Part shown: one piece after another, positions 1 through 7,906 of the stretch
Layout of the letters: each line of letters starts with the position of its first letter
Numbering within the stretch: position 1 is the first letter of the stretch
Notes under the pieces: generated by a model
The model's database searches: none
What the model saw: only the letters and a program-made list of their open reading frames with translations
What the model was told of the DNA's origin: nothing
From: Bryobacter sp.
Lineage (GTDB): Bacteria > Acidobacteriota > Terriglobia > Bryobacterales > Bryobacteraceae
Length of the DNA stretch: 35,920 nt
NCBI GenBank assembly: GCA_022843605.1
Contig: JALHNI010000065.1
Coordinates: 1 to 35,920 of the forward strand
Direction: 5' to 3'
Translations under genes and position numbers: made by a program

Positions 1-323
1 AATTGAACTTTAAGGGCAGCGCCGGCCCCGAAGAGACCGAGTTCAAGGCGGAGTTCAAGTTCAAGTCAATCAAGGACTTTGATCCTGAAAACCTGCAGAA
101 GCGGCAGGAGTTCCGCGATGAAGATGGCAACGTCACCTACGCTCGCAACGATATCGCCGACTTGAAGGCGAACATCGATTTGCTCTATCGCCTGAAAGAC
201 CGTTGGAAGTTACCGACTGTCCGCCGCGCCTGGAATAGCGAAACGCAGCGCGCCGAGATCATCGAAGCGCTGGGCCGCTTGAAGGAAGATCTGACCAAGA
301 TTTCGGGAAAGGGAGGCAAGTAA
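1..323 (+). CDS. tssB: T6SS contractile sheath small subunit TssB, 3' part
   Basis: C-terminal part (about 106 residues) of the small sheath protein. With TssC it forms the contractile sleeve around the Hcp tube in the cytoplasm. The frame is open at the left edge, and TssB is normally about 160-170 residues, so the N-terminal third is outside the window; the TTG at position 3 is probably internal. The segment FKFKSIKDFDPENL matches the TssB pattern of an F-x-S/T-x-x-D-F-x-P stretch, and a charged helical region follows (DLKANIDLLYRLKDRW), then a C-terminal helix. It lies 4 bases before tssC, the usual tssB-tssC pairing, and would be co-translated with it. The family is assigned from this motif plus position. 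Confidence 0.85.
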   Translation, partial: LNFKGSAGPEETEFKAEFKFKSIKDFDPENLQKRQEFRDEDGNVTYARNDIADLKANIDLLYRLKDRWKLPTVRRAWNSETQRAEIIEALGRLKEDLTKISGKGGK

Positions 324-327
324 ACCG

Positions 328-1662
328 ATGCCTGAACTCGTACAAACGCGCACGACGGCGGAGATTCTGGGCGACAGCCCGGCTCGCGACCTGTTACAAG
401 ACATTTTTGCCGACCTGCACCCAGGATTCCTGGACGAATCGCGGACGGTTGAGTCCATCTTTACGCCGCAATCGGCTAATGAGTTCCTGAAGCAACTCAC
501 CGATCTGCAGAACCTCTTTACCGTTGACGACACTTACGAAGCGACGGTGCAGAAGCTGCAGGCGCAAATTAACGCGGCCGAGGCGATGCGCGATCAGTTG
601 CTGGCCCAGTTGTTTACGCAACTGCGGCCGCTTGAGCGCAGCTACAAGCAGGTCCAGTTGTTCTTCGAGAATTCGAAGGTGATGGACGGCAAGGTACGCA
701 AGCCGGTGGAATTGTACGTCCTCAATGCCGATGCCAAGGCGATGAAGGATGTCTTCTCGATGAACGTGGCGGCCGTAGAGAACTTCTGCCGCAAGCGTAA
801 CGACAACTTCAATTTCCGCGACGACATCTGCAACCTGATTGTTCCCGGACAGATCCCGCAGACCGTGCGCGAGAAGTTCGAAGACGTAGCCAACATGTGG
901 GGCATGCTGTTGCTCACTGACGTCGACGACGAGAAGAACTTCAAGAACCTCGAGCGGAACTTCCTGCCGGGTGGCAAGTACGAGTTCATGAAGCGTCCGG
1001 AAGACCGGGCGGCGGCCGATGTGGTGTGCGCCGGCTATCTGCAGATGCGCGCCGCGCATTGGTTTGAGAAGACGGTGGATGGAGGCGACGATCTTTGGGC
1101 GCCGCCGTCGCTGATCTTCGCGGGCGCGATTGCGCGTGCCGATGACGGGCAGGGCATTGCTCAGGGTCCGGTGGGAAGCCGCTTCGGTCAGATTTCCGGC
1201 GTCGACAAGGTTCGTTTCGAGCCGCTGATCGGCGAGATGGAACACCTGTCGATGGAACGGCAACTGGTGCCGATCATCCGGGATGCCGACAATCATCTGT
1301 GCTTTTTCGGATGCCGGACCCAGGCCGACGATCCGAATGGCGTGCTGAAGTTCTTCACGTCGTACCGGATCTTGCGCTACCTCGAGCGCTGCTGCCGGCA
1401 CTATCTATTGCAGGTGGCGGGTCAGGTGCTGACGCGCGACTTCATGGATCAGTCGATCGAATCGCCTCTCAAGCGGTTGCTCGATGAGCAGGTGGAGCAG
1501 GGCACGATTTTGGGCTACGACCTGTTTGTCGATAAAGACTCGAACAAGCGGATGCAGGGCATTTGCGATATCTCCATCAATGTGATGCCCACCGGTCCGG
1601 CGGAAACCTTCGTCTTGAAGATTGATACGCCGGAATTTTCGAAGGGCGAGAAAAAAGAGTAG
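328..1662 (+). CDS. tssC: T6SS contractile sheath large subunit TssC
   Basis: Large sheath subunit, 444 residues, which polymerises with TssB and contracts to drive the Hcp tube outward. ATG 328 has GGGAGG 13 bases upstream. The N-terminal quarter is helical, with a TYEATVQKLQAQI stretch followed by LRPLERSYKQVQLFF; the middle and end hold the sheath core, with recognisable pieces such as WAPPSLIFAGAIAR, SRFGQISGVDKVRFEPLI and FFTSYRILRYLERCC. It is shorter than the roughly 490-residue proteobacterial TssC. The N-terminal helices look more like the divergent TssC of Bacteroidota-type systems (inference by eye). It sits directly after tssB and before the tube genes, the expected order for a T6SS structural operon. 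Confidence 0.93.
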   Translation: MPELVQTRTTAEILGDSPARDLLQDIFADLHPGFLDESRTVESIFTPQSANEFLKQLTDLQNLFTVDDTYEATVQKLQAQINAAEAMRDQLLAQLFTQLRPLERSYKQVQLFFENSKVMDGKVRKPVELYVLNADAKAMKDVFSMNVAAVENFCRKRNDNFNFRDDICNLIVPGQIPQTVREKFEDVANMWGMLLLTDVDDEKNFKNLERNFLPGGKYEFMKRPEDRAAADVVCAGYLQMRAAHWFEKTVDGGDDLWAPPSLIFAGAIARADDGQGIAQGPVGSRFGQISGVDKVRFEPLIGEMEHLSMERQLVPIIRDADNHLCFFGCRTQADDPNGVLKFFTSYRILRYLERCCRHYLLQVAGQVLTRDFMDQSIESPLKRLLDEQVEQGTILGYDLFVDKDSNKRMQGICDISINVMPTGPAETFVLKIDTPEFSKGEKKE

Positions 1663-1693
1663 CCAGTTCCGTTAATGAGGGTGAAGAGGAACG

Positions 1694-2164
1694 GTGAGCA
1701 ACGAAAAAAACATCACCGGATCGGCGGCTCGGGAGCACGAAGCGACCGGGGGCAACGTGAAGGCTCCGCAGAGCAATCTGCCGGAAGCCGGTAGCGCGGC
1801 CAAAGCCGCCGAGTCGGAGGCGAAAGCTGCTCAAAGCATGGATTCGTCGTCGCGGTATCGCGGCACGAGTGGCATGCGTCTGCCCCAGGTCCGGGGCGCA
1901 AGGATGGTGGAGGCCGAAGCGCCGAAGCCGGACTTGAGCCAGCGGACGGCAGCCGATTACCTCCCCGCGCATTTGAAAGCGCAGCTGATGGCGGAAGGCA
2001 AGCTCACGGCGACGGGCGAGTTGGTGCAAGTGACTCCGGTCACGCCAACCCTGCCCGAGCCTGAACCCACCCCTCCCGCGGCGGCTGCCGACGGAGCAGA
2101 GGCGGCGGAACCGGGCGGATTGCTCGGCACGCTCGCCGGCCGCCTCCGCAACCTGTTCAGTTAA
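1694..2164 (+). CDS. Disordered Ala/Pro/Glu-rich protein within the T6SS operon
   Basis: 156 residues starting at GTG 1694, with AGAGGA a few bases before. I do not recognise the family. The first 60 residues are rich in Ala, Glu, Ser and Lys and look unstructured. A short ordered-looking piece follows (residues about 75-110: DLSQRTAADYLPAHLKAQL, then MAEGKLTATGELVQV), then a proline/alanine linker (PTLPEPEPTPPAAAADG). The protein ends in a possible amphipathic helix, GLLGTLAGRLRNLFS. There is no signal peptide or membrane segment. It lies between the sheath and tube genes in a gap where most T6SS loci have none, so a sheath- or tube-associated accessory role is possible but unproven. Codon use is like its neighbours. 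Confidence 0.7.
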   Translation: MSNEKNITGSAAREHEATGGNVKAPQSNLPEAGSAAKAAESEAKAAQSMDSSSRYRGTSGMRLPQVRGARMVEAEAPKPDLSQRTAADYLPAHLKAQLMAEGKLTATGELVQVTPVTPTLPEPEPTPPAAAADGAEAAEPGGLLGTLAGRLRNLFS

Positions 2165-2219
2165 GCCCGTTTTCGAGAATCAGATTTGCTTCAGGTTTCT
2201 TTGAAGGAGAACCAAAACC

Positions 2220-2693
2220 ATGGCTAGTCCGTATCGTTGCACCGTTACTTTGGATGGCACGAAATTCGATGCCGTATCCACCACCGTGCGTTTCAAGAGT
2301 GAGAAGGATCGCGCCGGTATGCCGCAGATGGGCAGCCTGACCACGCAGATTCGCGTGATTGCCGACTTCCACGACGACAAGAATGTTCCGTACTCTTCGA
2401 TCAAGAAGTTCTTTGAGCTGGCCAATGTCGTGACGCGCGACAAGATCAAAGACGTGAAGATCGAATTCTGGAAGGACGATGCGCACGAGGATGCCCTGTG
2501 CAGCTATTCGTTCAAGGGTTGGGTGTCGCGCTTCGAGACTTCGAACCCGCATCCCACCGGCGCCGCGGGCGACGATGAGAACTTTGAGGCCAGCCCGTGC
2601 GATGCCTTCCCCTCGCTCAACCATGTCATGGTGCTCGATCTGGAGCCCGCGATCAACCAGGAAAACTTCAAAGAAATCAAGATGAGCAACTAG
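2220..2693 (+). CDS. hcp: T6SS tube protein Hcp/TssD, copy 1
   Basis: Predicted inner-tube protein, 157 residues. Hcp forms hexameric rings stacked inside the TssBC sheath and is exported with the spike. The start ATG 2220 follows AAGGAG about 10 bases upstream. The family pattern of a beta-rich protein is visible: an N-terminal strand with LDGTKFDAVS, the KDRAGMPQMGSL turn, KIEFWKDDA, then YSFKGWVSRFETSNP and the closing HVMVLDLEPAINQENF. No signal peptide is present, as expected. Compared with the next gene it carries about 12 extra residues near positions 112-132 (PTGAAGDDENFEASP), in a loop before the last strands. It is probably co-transcribed with tssBC; the assignment rests on motif pattern, position between tssC and tssE, and the tandem duplicate. 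Confidence 0.85.
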   Translation: MASPYRCTVTLDGTKFDAVSTTVRFKSEKDRAGMPQMGSLTTQIRVIADFHDDKNVPYSSIKKFFELANVVTRDKIKDVKIEFWKDDAHEDALCSYSFKGWVSRFETSNPHPTGAAGDDENFEASPCDAFPSLNHVMVLDLEPAINQENFKEIKMSN

Positions 2694-2724
2694 GCGAGAA
2701 GAAAGGAATCAGGAGGAAAATACC

Positions 2725-3162
2725 ATGGCTAACCCTTACCGCAGCACCGTCACGATTGACGGCACGAAGTTTGACGCAGTGAGTTCACAGGTGGTCTTCA
2801 TGACCTCGAAGGATCGCGCCGGCATGCCCGAAATGGGTTCGCTCCGCACGCAGATCCGGGTGTGGGCCGACTTCCACGACGACAAGAACCTGCCGCATTC
2901 GGCAGTGAAGAAGTTCTTCGAGATGGCGAACGTTGTCGATCGCAGCAAGCTGAAGGACATCAAGATCGAGTTCTGGAAGGACGACAAGCACGAAGATGCC
3001 CTTTGCACCTATAAGTTCAAAGGCTGGATCTCGAACTTCGAGACGTCGAATCCTCCTCCGCAGGAACCGGGCGATACGCCGGGCATCAACCACCTGATGG
3101 TGATGGACTTGGAGCCGGTGTTGAACCAGCAGAACTTCTCCGAAATCGCGATCAGCAACTAA
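2725..3162 (+). CDS. hcp: T6SS tube protein Hcp/TssD, copy 2
   Basis: Second tube protein, 145 residues, closely related by eye to the preceding one over its whole length (shared TKFDAVS, KDRAGMP.MGSL, ADFHDDKN, KIEFWKDD, FKGW, LEP and NQ.NF). It has a very strong ribosome site, AGGAGG, ending 8 bases before ATG 2725, which fits the high output needed for a tube subunit. The main difference from copy 1 is a shorter loop near residues 110-120. Both proteins end in SN. The two may form mixed rings, or one may be a specialised or effector-dedicated ring; the sequence alone does not decide. Tandem duplication is the simplest origin. Confidence 0.87.
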   Translation: MANPYRSTVTIDGTKFDAVSSQVVFMTSKDRAGMPEMGSLRTQIRVWADFHDDKNLPHSAVKKFFEMANVVDRSKLKDIKIEFWKDDKHEDALCTYKFKGWISNFETSNPPPQEPGDTPGINHLMVMDLEPVLNQQNFSEIAISN

Positions 3163-3169
3163 GGCGCTC

Positions 3170-3535
3170 GTGAGCTTCCTCGCCTTTCCCCTCCGGCTCG
3201 AAGGTGCGTTCCTGAAACGCACCGGCGAGCCGGAGGCCGTTTTGCAATTGATCGGCCTCATGGCGCGGACCCCCTCCGGTTCGTGGCCGGGATGCCGCAC
3301 GTTTGGCGTGCGTGATCTGTTCGAGGGTATGCGCCTGCGTCCCGAACGGCTGTCGAATGTGACGGACAGTATCAACACGACGCTCACTGATCTGGGCATT
3401 ACCAACTTTCGCCTGGCTGCAATCACGAAGGAGCCGGGCGAGCACGCCGATGTCGACGTCTATTCGTTGACGATTGTGGATACGGCCGATCCGGGTCGTA
3501 AGTACTCGACCGTCGTGGGAGGGCGGTCCGCTTAG
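3170..3535 (+). CDS. tssE: T6SS baseplate protein TssE (gp25-like)
   Basis: 121-residue gp25-like baseplate wedge protein, which links the baseplate to the first sheath ring. GTG 3170 lies 7 bases after the hcp stop, with only a weak AAGG behind it, so translation may be coupled. The recognisable part is the second half: GMRLRPERLSNVTDSINTT corresponds to the family region around the R-x-E-P-R-L motif, here altered to RPERL, followed by a helix and two strands (YSLTIVD). The protein is somewhat divergent, so the call depends partly on its size and on the tssE-tssF-tssG order. The next start codon is 2 bases past its stop. Confidence 0.8.
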   Translation: MSFLAFPLRLEGAFLKRTGEPEAVLQLIGLMARTPSGSWPGCRTFGVRDLFEGMRLRPERLSNVTDSINTTLTDLGITNFRLAAITKEPGEHADVDVYSLTIVDTADPGRKYSTVVGGRSA

Positions 3536-3537
3536 CG

Positions 3538-5241
3538 ATGCCCTATACGAGTGCGAGCGCCGTCGAGATTGACCGCAAACTGCGGGAGGATTTCCGTCGC
3601 CGTTTGAAGGAATACGGGGTCAGCGCCGAAACGACTGACCCCTTACTCGCGGTACTGTTCCGCACGTTCGCTCAGCAACTTGAGGTGCTCTACTCGGACA
3701 CCGGCCGCATACGGCTCGCGCTACTGGACGAGCTGATTTCGGGTCTCGGCCTACAGAAGCGCATGGCGCGCCCGGCGCAAACGGTGGTGCGGTTTTTCGA
3801 CACCAACCGGACGCGGCTGATTGAAGGCGGGACGGCGCTGACGGGTGAAGCGAGCACGGGTGCGAAGCTGACCTTTCTGACGGATGCTCCAGTAACCGTA
3901 TCGAGCGCCCGGATTTGCTTTGCCGCGACTTACGAAGAGGGTGCGTTCCGTTTGTTAGCGGGCGTGGAGATGGACGAGCGTTTTCAGAACGCGCGGCCAT
4001 CGCTGGAAGCGGTGAAGACGAATCTGGGGCCGAATCCGGCGTTGTTTCTGGCAATTGAGCCGCCGGCTGAAGGTCACCTGGGCGGACACGGTTTCTATTT
4101 CGATTTTTCGCCGGATGCCGTGGAGATCCAGAAGGCGCTTACGCGCGAAACTTGGTGCCTGGCTGGTCCTGCCGGAGACTTTTCCGCGGCGGGGATTTTG
4201 CGGCCCAAGGTCGGGAACGCTGGTTTGGGGCGTTTGGAGTGGCTGATGCCGAAGCAGCGGGCGGCTTCGGCTGGCGATCCGGTAAACGACGACGTTGCGC
4301 CACTTCCGCCCGGTTTCTATGCCGGTAAGGCTTACGTGCTGCCTGCTTTTCCCGCTGCGCGGCGGTTGCTTTGCCGTCAGCCGCGGGCGCTCGAGCCGGC
4401 ACTTGCCCGGATGTTTGGCCGGGAGGCGGCGAATCTCTTCGCGACCGAGCGTGTCTGGATCAAGATCACTTTCCCGCGCGGTTTGCCGTCGTTGCAGACC
4501 GGCATTGGCGGCGTCGCGCTGCATGCGATCACGGCATCGAACGTCGAGTGTCTCAATCAGACGATCTACTTCGAGAAACACGGGACGGCGATCCCGATCA
4601 GTAAGGAAGGCGGAACCGACTGGCACCTGGTCGCGCCGCTTTCGGTCATTAGTGAAACAGATACACCTTACTTACTCGAAACCGAACCGTCGGCCGATGC
4701 GCTAGTGGGACGTTATGCCATTCGTAACGGCCGCATCGAACTAACGCCGGCGACCTTCCCGGGAGGCAAACCGCATGCTTACGCCAACGTACGGGTGTGG
4801 ATCAGCGCCGGGTTAGCGGGGAATCAGGTGGGGCCGGGCAAGATCGCGGCGATTCAACTGAAGGACTACGCAGGCGGTTTGCGGGTATCGAATCCGACGG
4901 CGGCGGCCGGAGGCACCAGCACCGAGGAGTTCGCCGATGCGCGGTCGAGGTTCACGACGGCGCTGCTGTCTCGGGACCGGGTGGTGACTCGCGGCGATTT
5001 GTTTGCCATTTCGAATAGCTTTGACCGGCGGGTGCTGGATACGACGATCCGCTCGGGCGTGGAGCGCGTTGATGGCGCCTTGCGGCGGGTGGAGCGCGTC
5101 ACGGTGTATCTCAATAAAGATGACTTCAACGATCCGGAGCTTGAAGCGCGTTACTTACTTGAGGACTTACGCGTGGTACTCACGAAGCGCTTCCTGCACG
5201 ACATTGAGTTGAGCTTGCAGGTGGAGTGGGAAGAGTCATGA
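3538..5241 (+). CDS. tssF: T6SS baseplate protein TssF
   Basis: 567-residue baseplate wedge component that associates with TssG and TssK. The N-terminus shows the usual TssF opening: a helical start, then a region rich in LAVLFRTFAQQLEVLY, then the ARPAQTVVRFF strand region in which a conserved proline precedes beta structure. The C-terminal part (about residues 455-560) has LSRDRVVTRGDLFAISNSF and RRVERVTVYLN, the characteristic TssF end where the protein resembles phage gp6. It has no membrane segments. It starts 2 bases after tssE and its stop overlaps the tssG start in an ATGA, indicating coupled translation. Length is close to the family norm of about 580-620. Confidence 0.9.
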   Translation: MPYTSASAVEIDRKLREDFRRRLKEYGVSAETTDPLLAVLFRTFAQQLEVLYSDTGRIRLALLDELISGLGLQKRMARPAQTVVRFFDTNRTRLIEGGTALTGEASTGAKLTFLTDAPVTVSSARICFAATYEEGAFRLLAGVEMDERFQNARPSLEAVKTNLGPNPALFLAIEPPAEGHLGGHGFYFDFSPDAVEIQKALTRETWCLAGPAGDFSAAGILRPKVGNAGLGRLEWLMPKQRAASAGDPVNDDVAPLPPGFYAGKAYVLPAFPAARRLLCRQPRALEPALARMFGREAANLFATERVWIKITFPRGLPSLQTGIGGVALHAITASNVECLNQTIYFEKHGTAIPISKEGGTDWHLVAPLSVISETDTPYLLETEPSADALVGRYAIRNGRIELTPATFPGGKPHAYANVRVWISAGLAGNQVGPGKIAAIQLKDYAGGLRVSNPTAAAGGTSTEEFADARSRFTTALLSRDRVVTRGDLFAISNSFDRRVLDTTIRSGVERVDGALRRVERVTVYLNKDDFNDPELEARYLLEDLRVVLTKRFLHDIELSLQVEWEES

Positions 5242-6128
5242 GCGTGATGCCCGACTTGGCGCAGAGCTATCATGGCTTCCACCACACCGTGGATTCGGCG
5301 CTGGAAGTATTGGCGGCGATGAACGTCTCGGCGCATCGGATTACTCTGCGCATGGCGGGCCGCGGGATGCCTTCGCGCTGGATCGTCACGCAGACGCCGG
5401 CGGCCGGAAAGCCTCTGGGGCCGGGCGATACGATTACTCTCGACGTGGCCGGCCTTGGCTACTTTCACCACCTACCGGTGTCCGTTTGGGATACGGGTGG
5501 CGAGTCTCAGATGGGGACGCGCGAGATCCTGGCGGCGATCGACGACCCCTACCAGAAGGCGGCGCATTGGTTGCGCGAGGGAGCGAGGCTTTTTGACATC
5601 AGCCCCAACAACCAGGACGCTTGCGGGCGCTGGATTACGCTATTCGGGTTAAATCCGGAGGACTGGCCGCCGGAGAAATGGTATTCGTTGGCCGTGCTGC
5701 TGCCGAGCCTGCAGTCGATGGCGGGCAAAGAAGTGGGCATTCGCTTCGCCTTATCGCTGATGTTGGGCTTGCCGCTCGAAAAGATTCGGCGGTCGGCGCG
5801 CTTTCGCCAGTTGCCTGATGCCGAACTGTCGCGGCTGGGCCAGCGTTACGCGCGGCTGGGCGTGGATTCGATTGCAGGTGATCGTATCGAGGACCTGGCC
5901 GAGATGACGCTGGTGCTGGGTCCGGTGACTCTTGAGACTTACTACGCCTTTGCCCGCGAAGATCAAAAGTACTTACTCGACCAGGTGCTCTATCTGGTGA
6001 CGCCTTGCCACCAACGTTACAGTGTGGCCTGGAGCCTTGAGGACCGCCGCCGGGCGCCGCAATTGGGCATTGCCGCGCAGAATTCGCGGCTGGGATTGAA
6101 TTCTTATCTGGGAGCCTTGCGCGCATGA
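5238..6128 (+). CDS. tssG: T6SS baseplate protein TssG with PASTA-like N-terminal segment
   Basis: 296 residues. I place the start at ATG 5238, which overlaps the tssF stop as ATGA and has GGGAAGAG just upstream, rather than at GTG 5226. The C-terminal half is TssG-like: LSLMLGLPLEKIRRS, then LVLGPVTLETYYAFA, and the closing RLGLNSYLGAL, which matches the family ending of GP-x-x-L and LGxxxxLG. TssG joins TssF and TssK in the baseplate wedge. The N-terminal 75 residues are odd: a helix (SALEVLAAMN) is followed by WIVTQTPAAGKPLGPGDTI and TLDVAG, closely following the PASTA pattern V-x-x-Q-x-P-x-x-G-x-x-V-x-x-G. The stop overlaps tssK by 4 bases. Confidence 0.87.
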   Translation: MSVMPDLAQSYHGFHHTVDSALEVLAAMNVSAHRITLRMAGRGMPSRWIVTQTPAAGKPLGPGDTITLDVAGLGYFHHLPVSVWDTGGESQMGTREILAAIDDPYQKAAHWLREGARLFDISPNNQDACGRWITLFGLNPEDWPPEKWYSLAVLLPSLQSMAGKEVGIRFALSLMLGLPLEKIRRSARFRQLPDAELSRLGQRYARLGVDSIAGDRIEDLAEMTLVLGPVTLETYYAFAREDQKYLLDQVLYLVTPCHQRYSVAWSLEDRRRAPQLGIAAQNSRLGLNSYLGALRA

Positions 6129-7891
6129 ATCCTGATGACTTGAAATTGTCGTCCGTTAATTGGGAGCACGGCATGTTACTGACGCCGGATCATTTCCGGC
6201 GGCAGGAGCAGTACTTTGATTCGCTGGTGCTTTGGGCGTTGCGCTACACGACGAGCGCTTATGGGCTGGTGGGTGGCGGTCCGCGACTGCCCGAGTCCGA
6301 ACGCGGCGCGGCGCGGCTGGATCCGATTGTCAGTGTGCTGGAAGACGAAGAGACTTTGCAGATCTCGGTGACGCAGTGCCGTGGCCTATCGCCGGCCGGT
6401 TGCATCGTCGAGATTTCGCCGGAGCATCCCGTGCGGCGCACCTTTCCGAGAACCGACCTGGAAGGCGTCCAGGAGACGCCGATCTATCTGATCTACGAGC
6501 CGCACGCCAAGGTGGAGAGCGACGGGGAGCGCGATGAGTTTAACCCGCAGATGATGACCGAGCGCTATCCGGCGTATCGGCTATCCTTGCAGGCACCCGC
6601 CGATCAGGCGGGTTATGCGGTGGTGTGCGGGCAGTTACGCCGGCAGCGCTACGCGACGGGGTTCGAGAAGAATCCAGACTTTATCCCGGCCTGCACATCG
6701 ATGACCGCCCATAGCGGACTGGCGGCGGCTTACCGGCAGATTGTTGAGGAAGTCACCTTTCTGGCGGAGCGCTATTCCGAATTGCACCGGGCCATGCGCG
6801 AGTATCTGATTCTGTTTACTGAGCGCGGCATTGAGACCGAGGTGGATTCGCAGACGGTGCAGTTTGTGGACCGGATGGTGGTCGCCCTGCAGGACTGCGT
6901 TTACGAGTTACTCGACTCCGCCCAACCGCCGCAGCGCTTCTTTGGCCAACTCCGCCGGTTCACTCATTCGGCGGCGGTCTTCTTCGATTTGACGCCGGGC
7001 ATGCAGACTTACTACGAGACGCTGAAGGAAGCCGGCGAGACGGCTTTCACGCAGTTAATCGAGCAGCAGAAGCGTATCCTGCGCACGACGCGCACGTGGA
7101 GTCTGCATGAGGATCTCGGCATCGAGGTTCGCAGCGCGCTGGCGAACCTGAGCGCGCTATTGCGGCTGGAGCAGGCGCTCGAAGGCAAGTATCTCGACTT
7201 CCGGGTGAGCCCGACGCTCGATGCGATGAACTTCGTCTTCGACCGCGGCGGGAACATGCTGTATAAGTTGGCCGCGAAGCCGAGCCGCGTGCAAGGGCAG
7301 GGCGATGAGCTGATTACGTTCTTTAGCCAGTTGCGCCTCGAAGGGCGCGATAAGTACCGGCTGGTGCTGGTGGGCGAGAACGGCGCGGCGTTTGAGAAGG
7401 GTACGCGCGTGAATGCCGAGATCCGGATCAACGAGGGTGCGGGTTTCCAGCGCGCGCCGATCAATGCGGTTTGCGAGTCGCGGGCCGGCGGTCAGGTGAA
7501 TTTCGAGTTCGACTTTGAGGCGCCGGACGTGCCGACGATAACGGACCTGAAGGTCGCCGTGGCGGCGCACTATCCGTTCCGGACGGCGTTGCTGTTCTCG
7601 CGGCATCGCTTTTATGCGGGCCGCGCCGAAGCTGCGCCGCAGCGTGTGGAGCCGATGCAGCGGGTGAGCGAACCACCGCCGGTGGCCTATGCGCCGCCGC
7701 CTCCTCCGCCTCCGGCCTATGCGCCGCCGCCTCCGGCACCGCCTCCGCGGTATACGCCGCCGCCTCCGGAGCCGCCGCCCCCGCCGCCGGGCCGGGCGCC
7801 TTGGGATTTGTTCAAACGGGCCGAGCCGCCAGAAGCGAAGCCGGCCGATGATGCACCGCCCCCGCCTCCCCGGCGCCGGCGTCTGGAGTAG
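6125..7891 (+). CDS. tssK: T6SS baseplate protein TssK with long proline-rich tail
   Basis: 588 residues. TssK is the trimeric connector between the baseplate and the membrane complex. The start ATG 6125 overlaps the tssG stop. The opening [20 protein letters not shown] is the classic TssK signature (V-x-W-x-x-G-M-x-L-x-P-x-H-F). The shoulder and helical regions extend to about residue 500, ending in [19 protein letters not shown] tail of about 80 residues follows, made largely of Pro, Ala and Tyr with three Y-A/T-P-P-P units, and closing on an Arg-rich end ([11 protein letters not shown]). The usual length is about 445, so both the core and the tail are extended. The membrane-facing end of TssK is its C-terminal domain, so the tail may contact partners there (inference). 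Confidence 0.92.
   Translation: MNPDDLKLSSVNWEHGMLLTPDHFRRQEQYFDSLVLWALRYTTSAYGLVGGGPRLPESERGAARLDPIVSVLEDEETLQISVTQCRGLSPAGCIVEISPEHPVRRTFPRTDLEGVQETPIYLIYEPHAKVESDGERDEFNPQMMTERYPAYRLSLQAPADQAGYAVVCGQLRRQRYATGFEKNPDFIPACTSMTAHSGLAAAYRQIVEEVTFLAERYSELHRAMREYLILFTERGIETEVDSQTVQFVDRMVVALQDCVYELLDSAQPPQRFFGQLRRFTHSAAVFFDLTPGMQTYYETLKEAGETAFTQLIEQQKRILRTTRTWSLHEDLGIEVRSALANLSALLRLEQALEGKYLDFRVSPTLDAMNFVFDRGGNMLYKLAAKPSRVQGQGDELITFFSQLRLEGRDKYRLVLVGENGAAFEKGTRVNAEIRINEGAGFQRAPINAVCESRAGGQVNFEFDFEAPDVPTITDLKVAVAAHYPFRTALLFSRHRFYAGRAEAAPQRVEPMQRVSEPPPVAYAPPPPPPPAYAPPPPAPPPRYTPPPPEPPPPPPGRAPWDLFKRAEPPEAKPADDAPPPPPRRRRLE
7684..7797 (+). repeat. Proline-coding GC-rich repeat inside tssK
   Basis: A 21-base unit at 7684-7704 recurs exactly at 7714-7734, a spacing of 30 bases. 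A degenerate third unit follows around 7750-7770, where TATACG replaces TATGCG. The units encode Tyr-Ala/Thr-Pro runs in the TssK tail and continue into a Pro-rich stretch to about 7797. All unit changes keep the frame. Such in-frame tandem units can expand or contract by slippage, changing tail length without breaking the gene. Confidence 0.75.
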
Positions 7892-7906
7892 GGAAGGGTT
7901 ACGGAC

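Noticed and set aside
5226-5237. GTG 5226 as the tssG start
   Set aside because: ATG 5238 makes the ATGA overlap with tssF and has a better spaced ribosome site.
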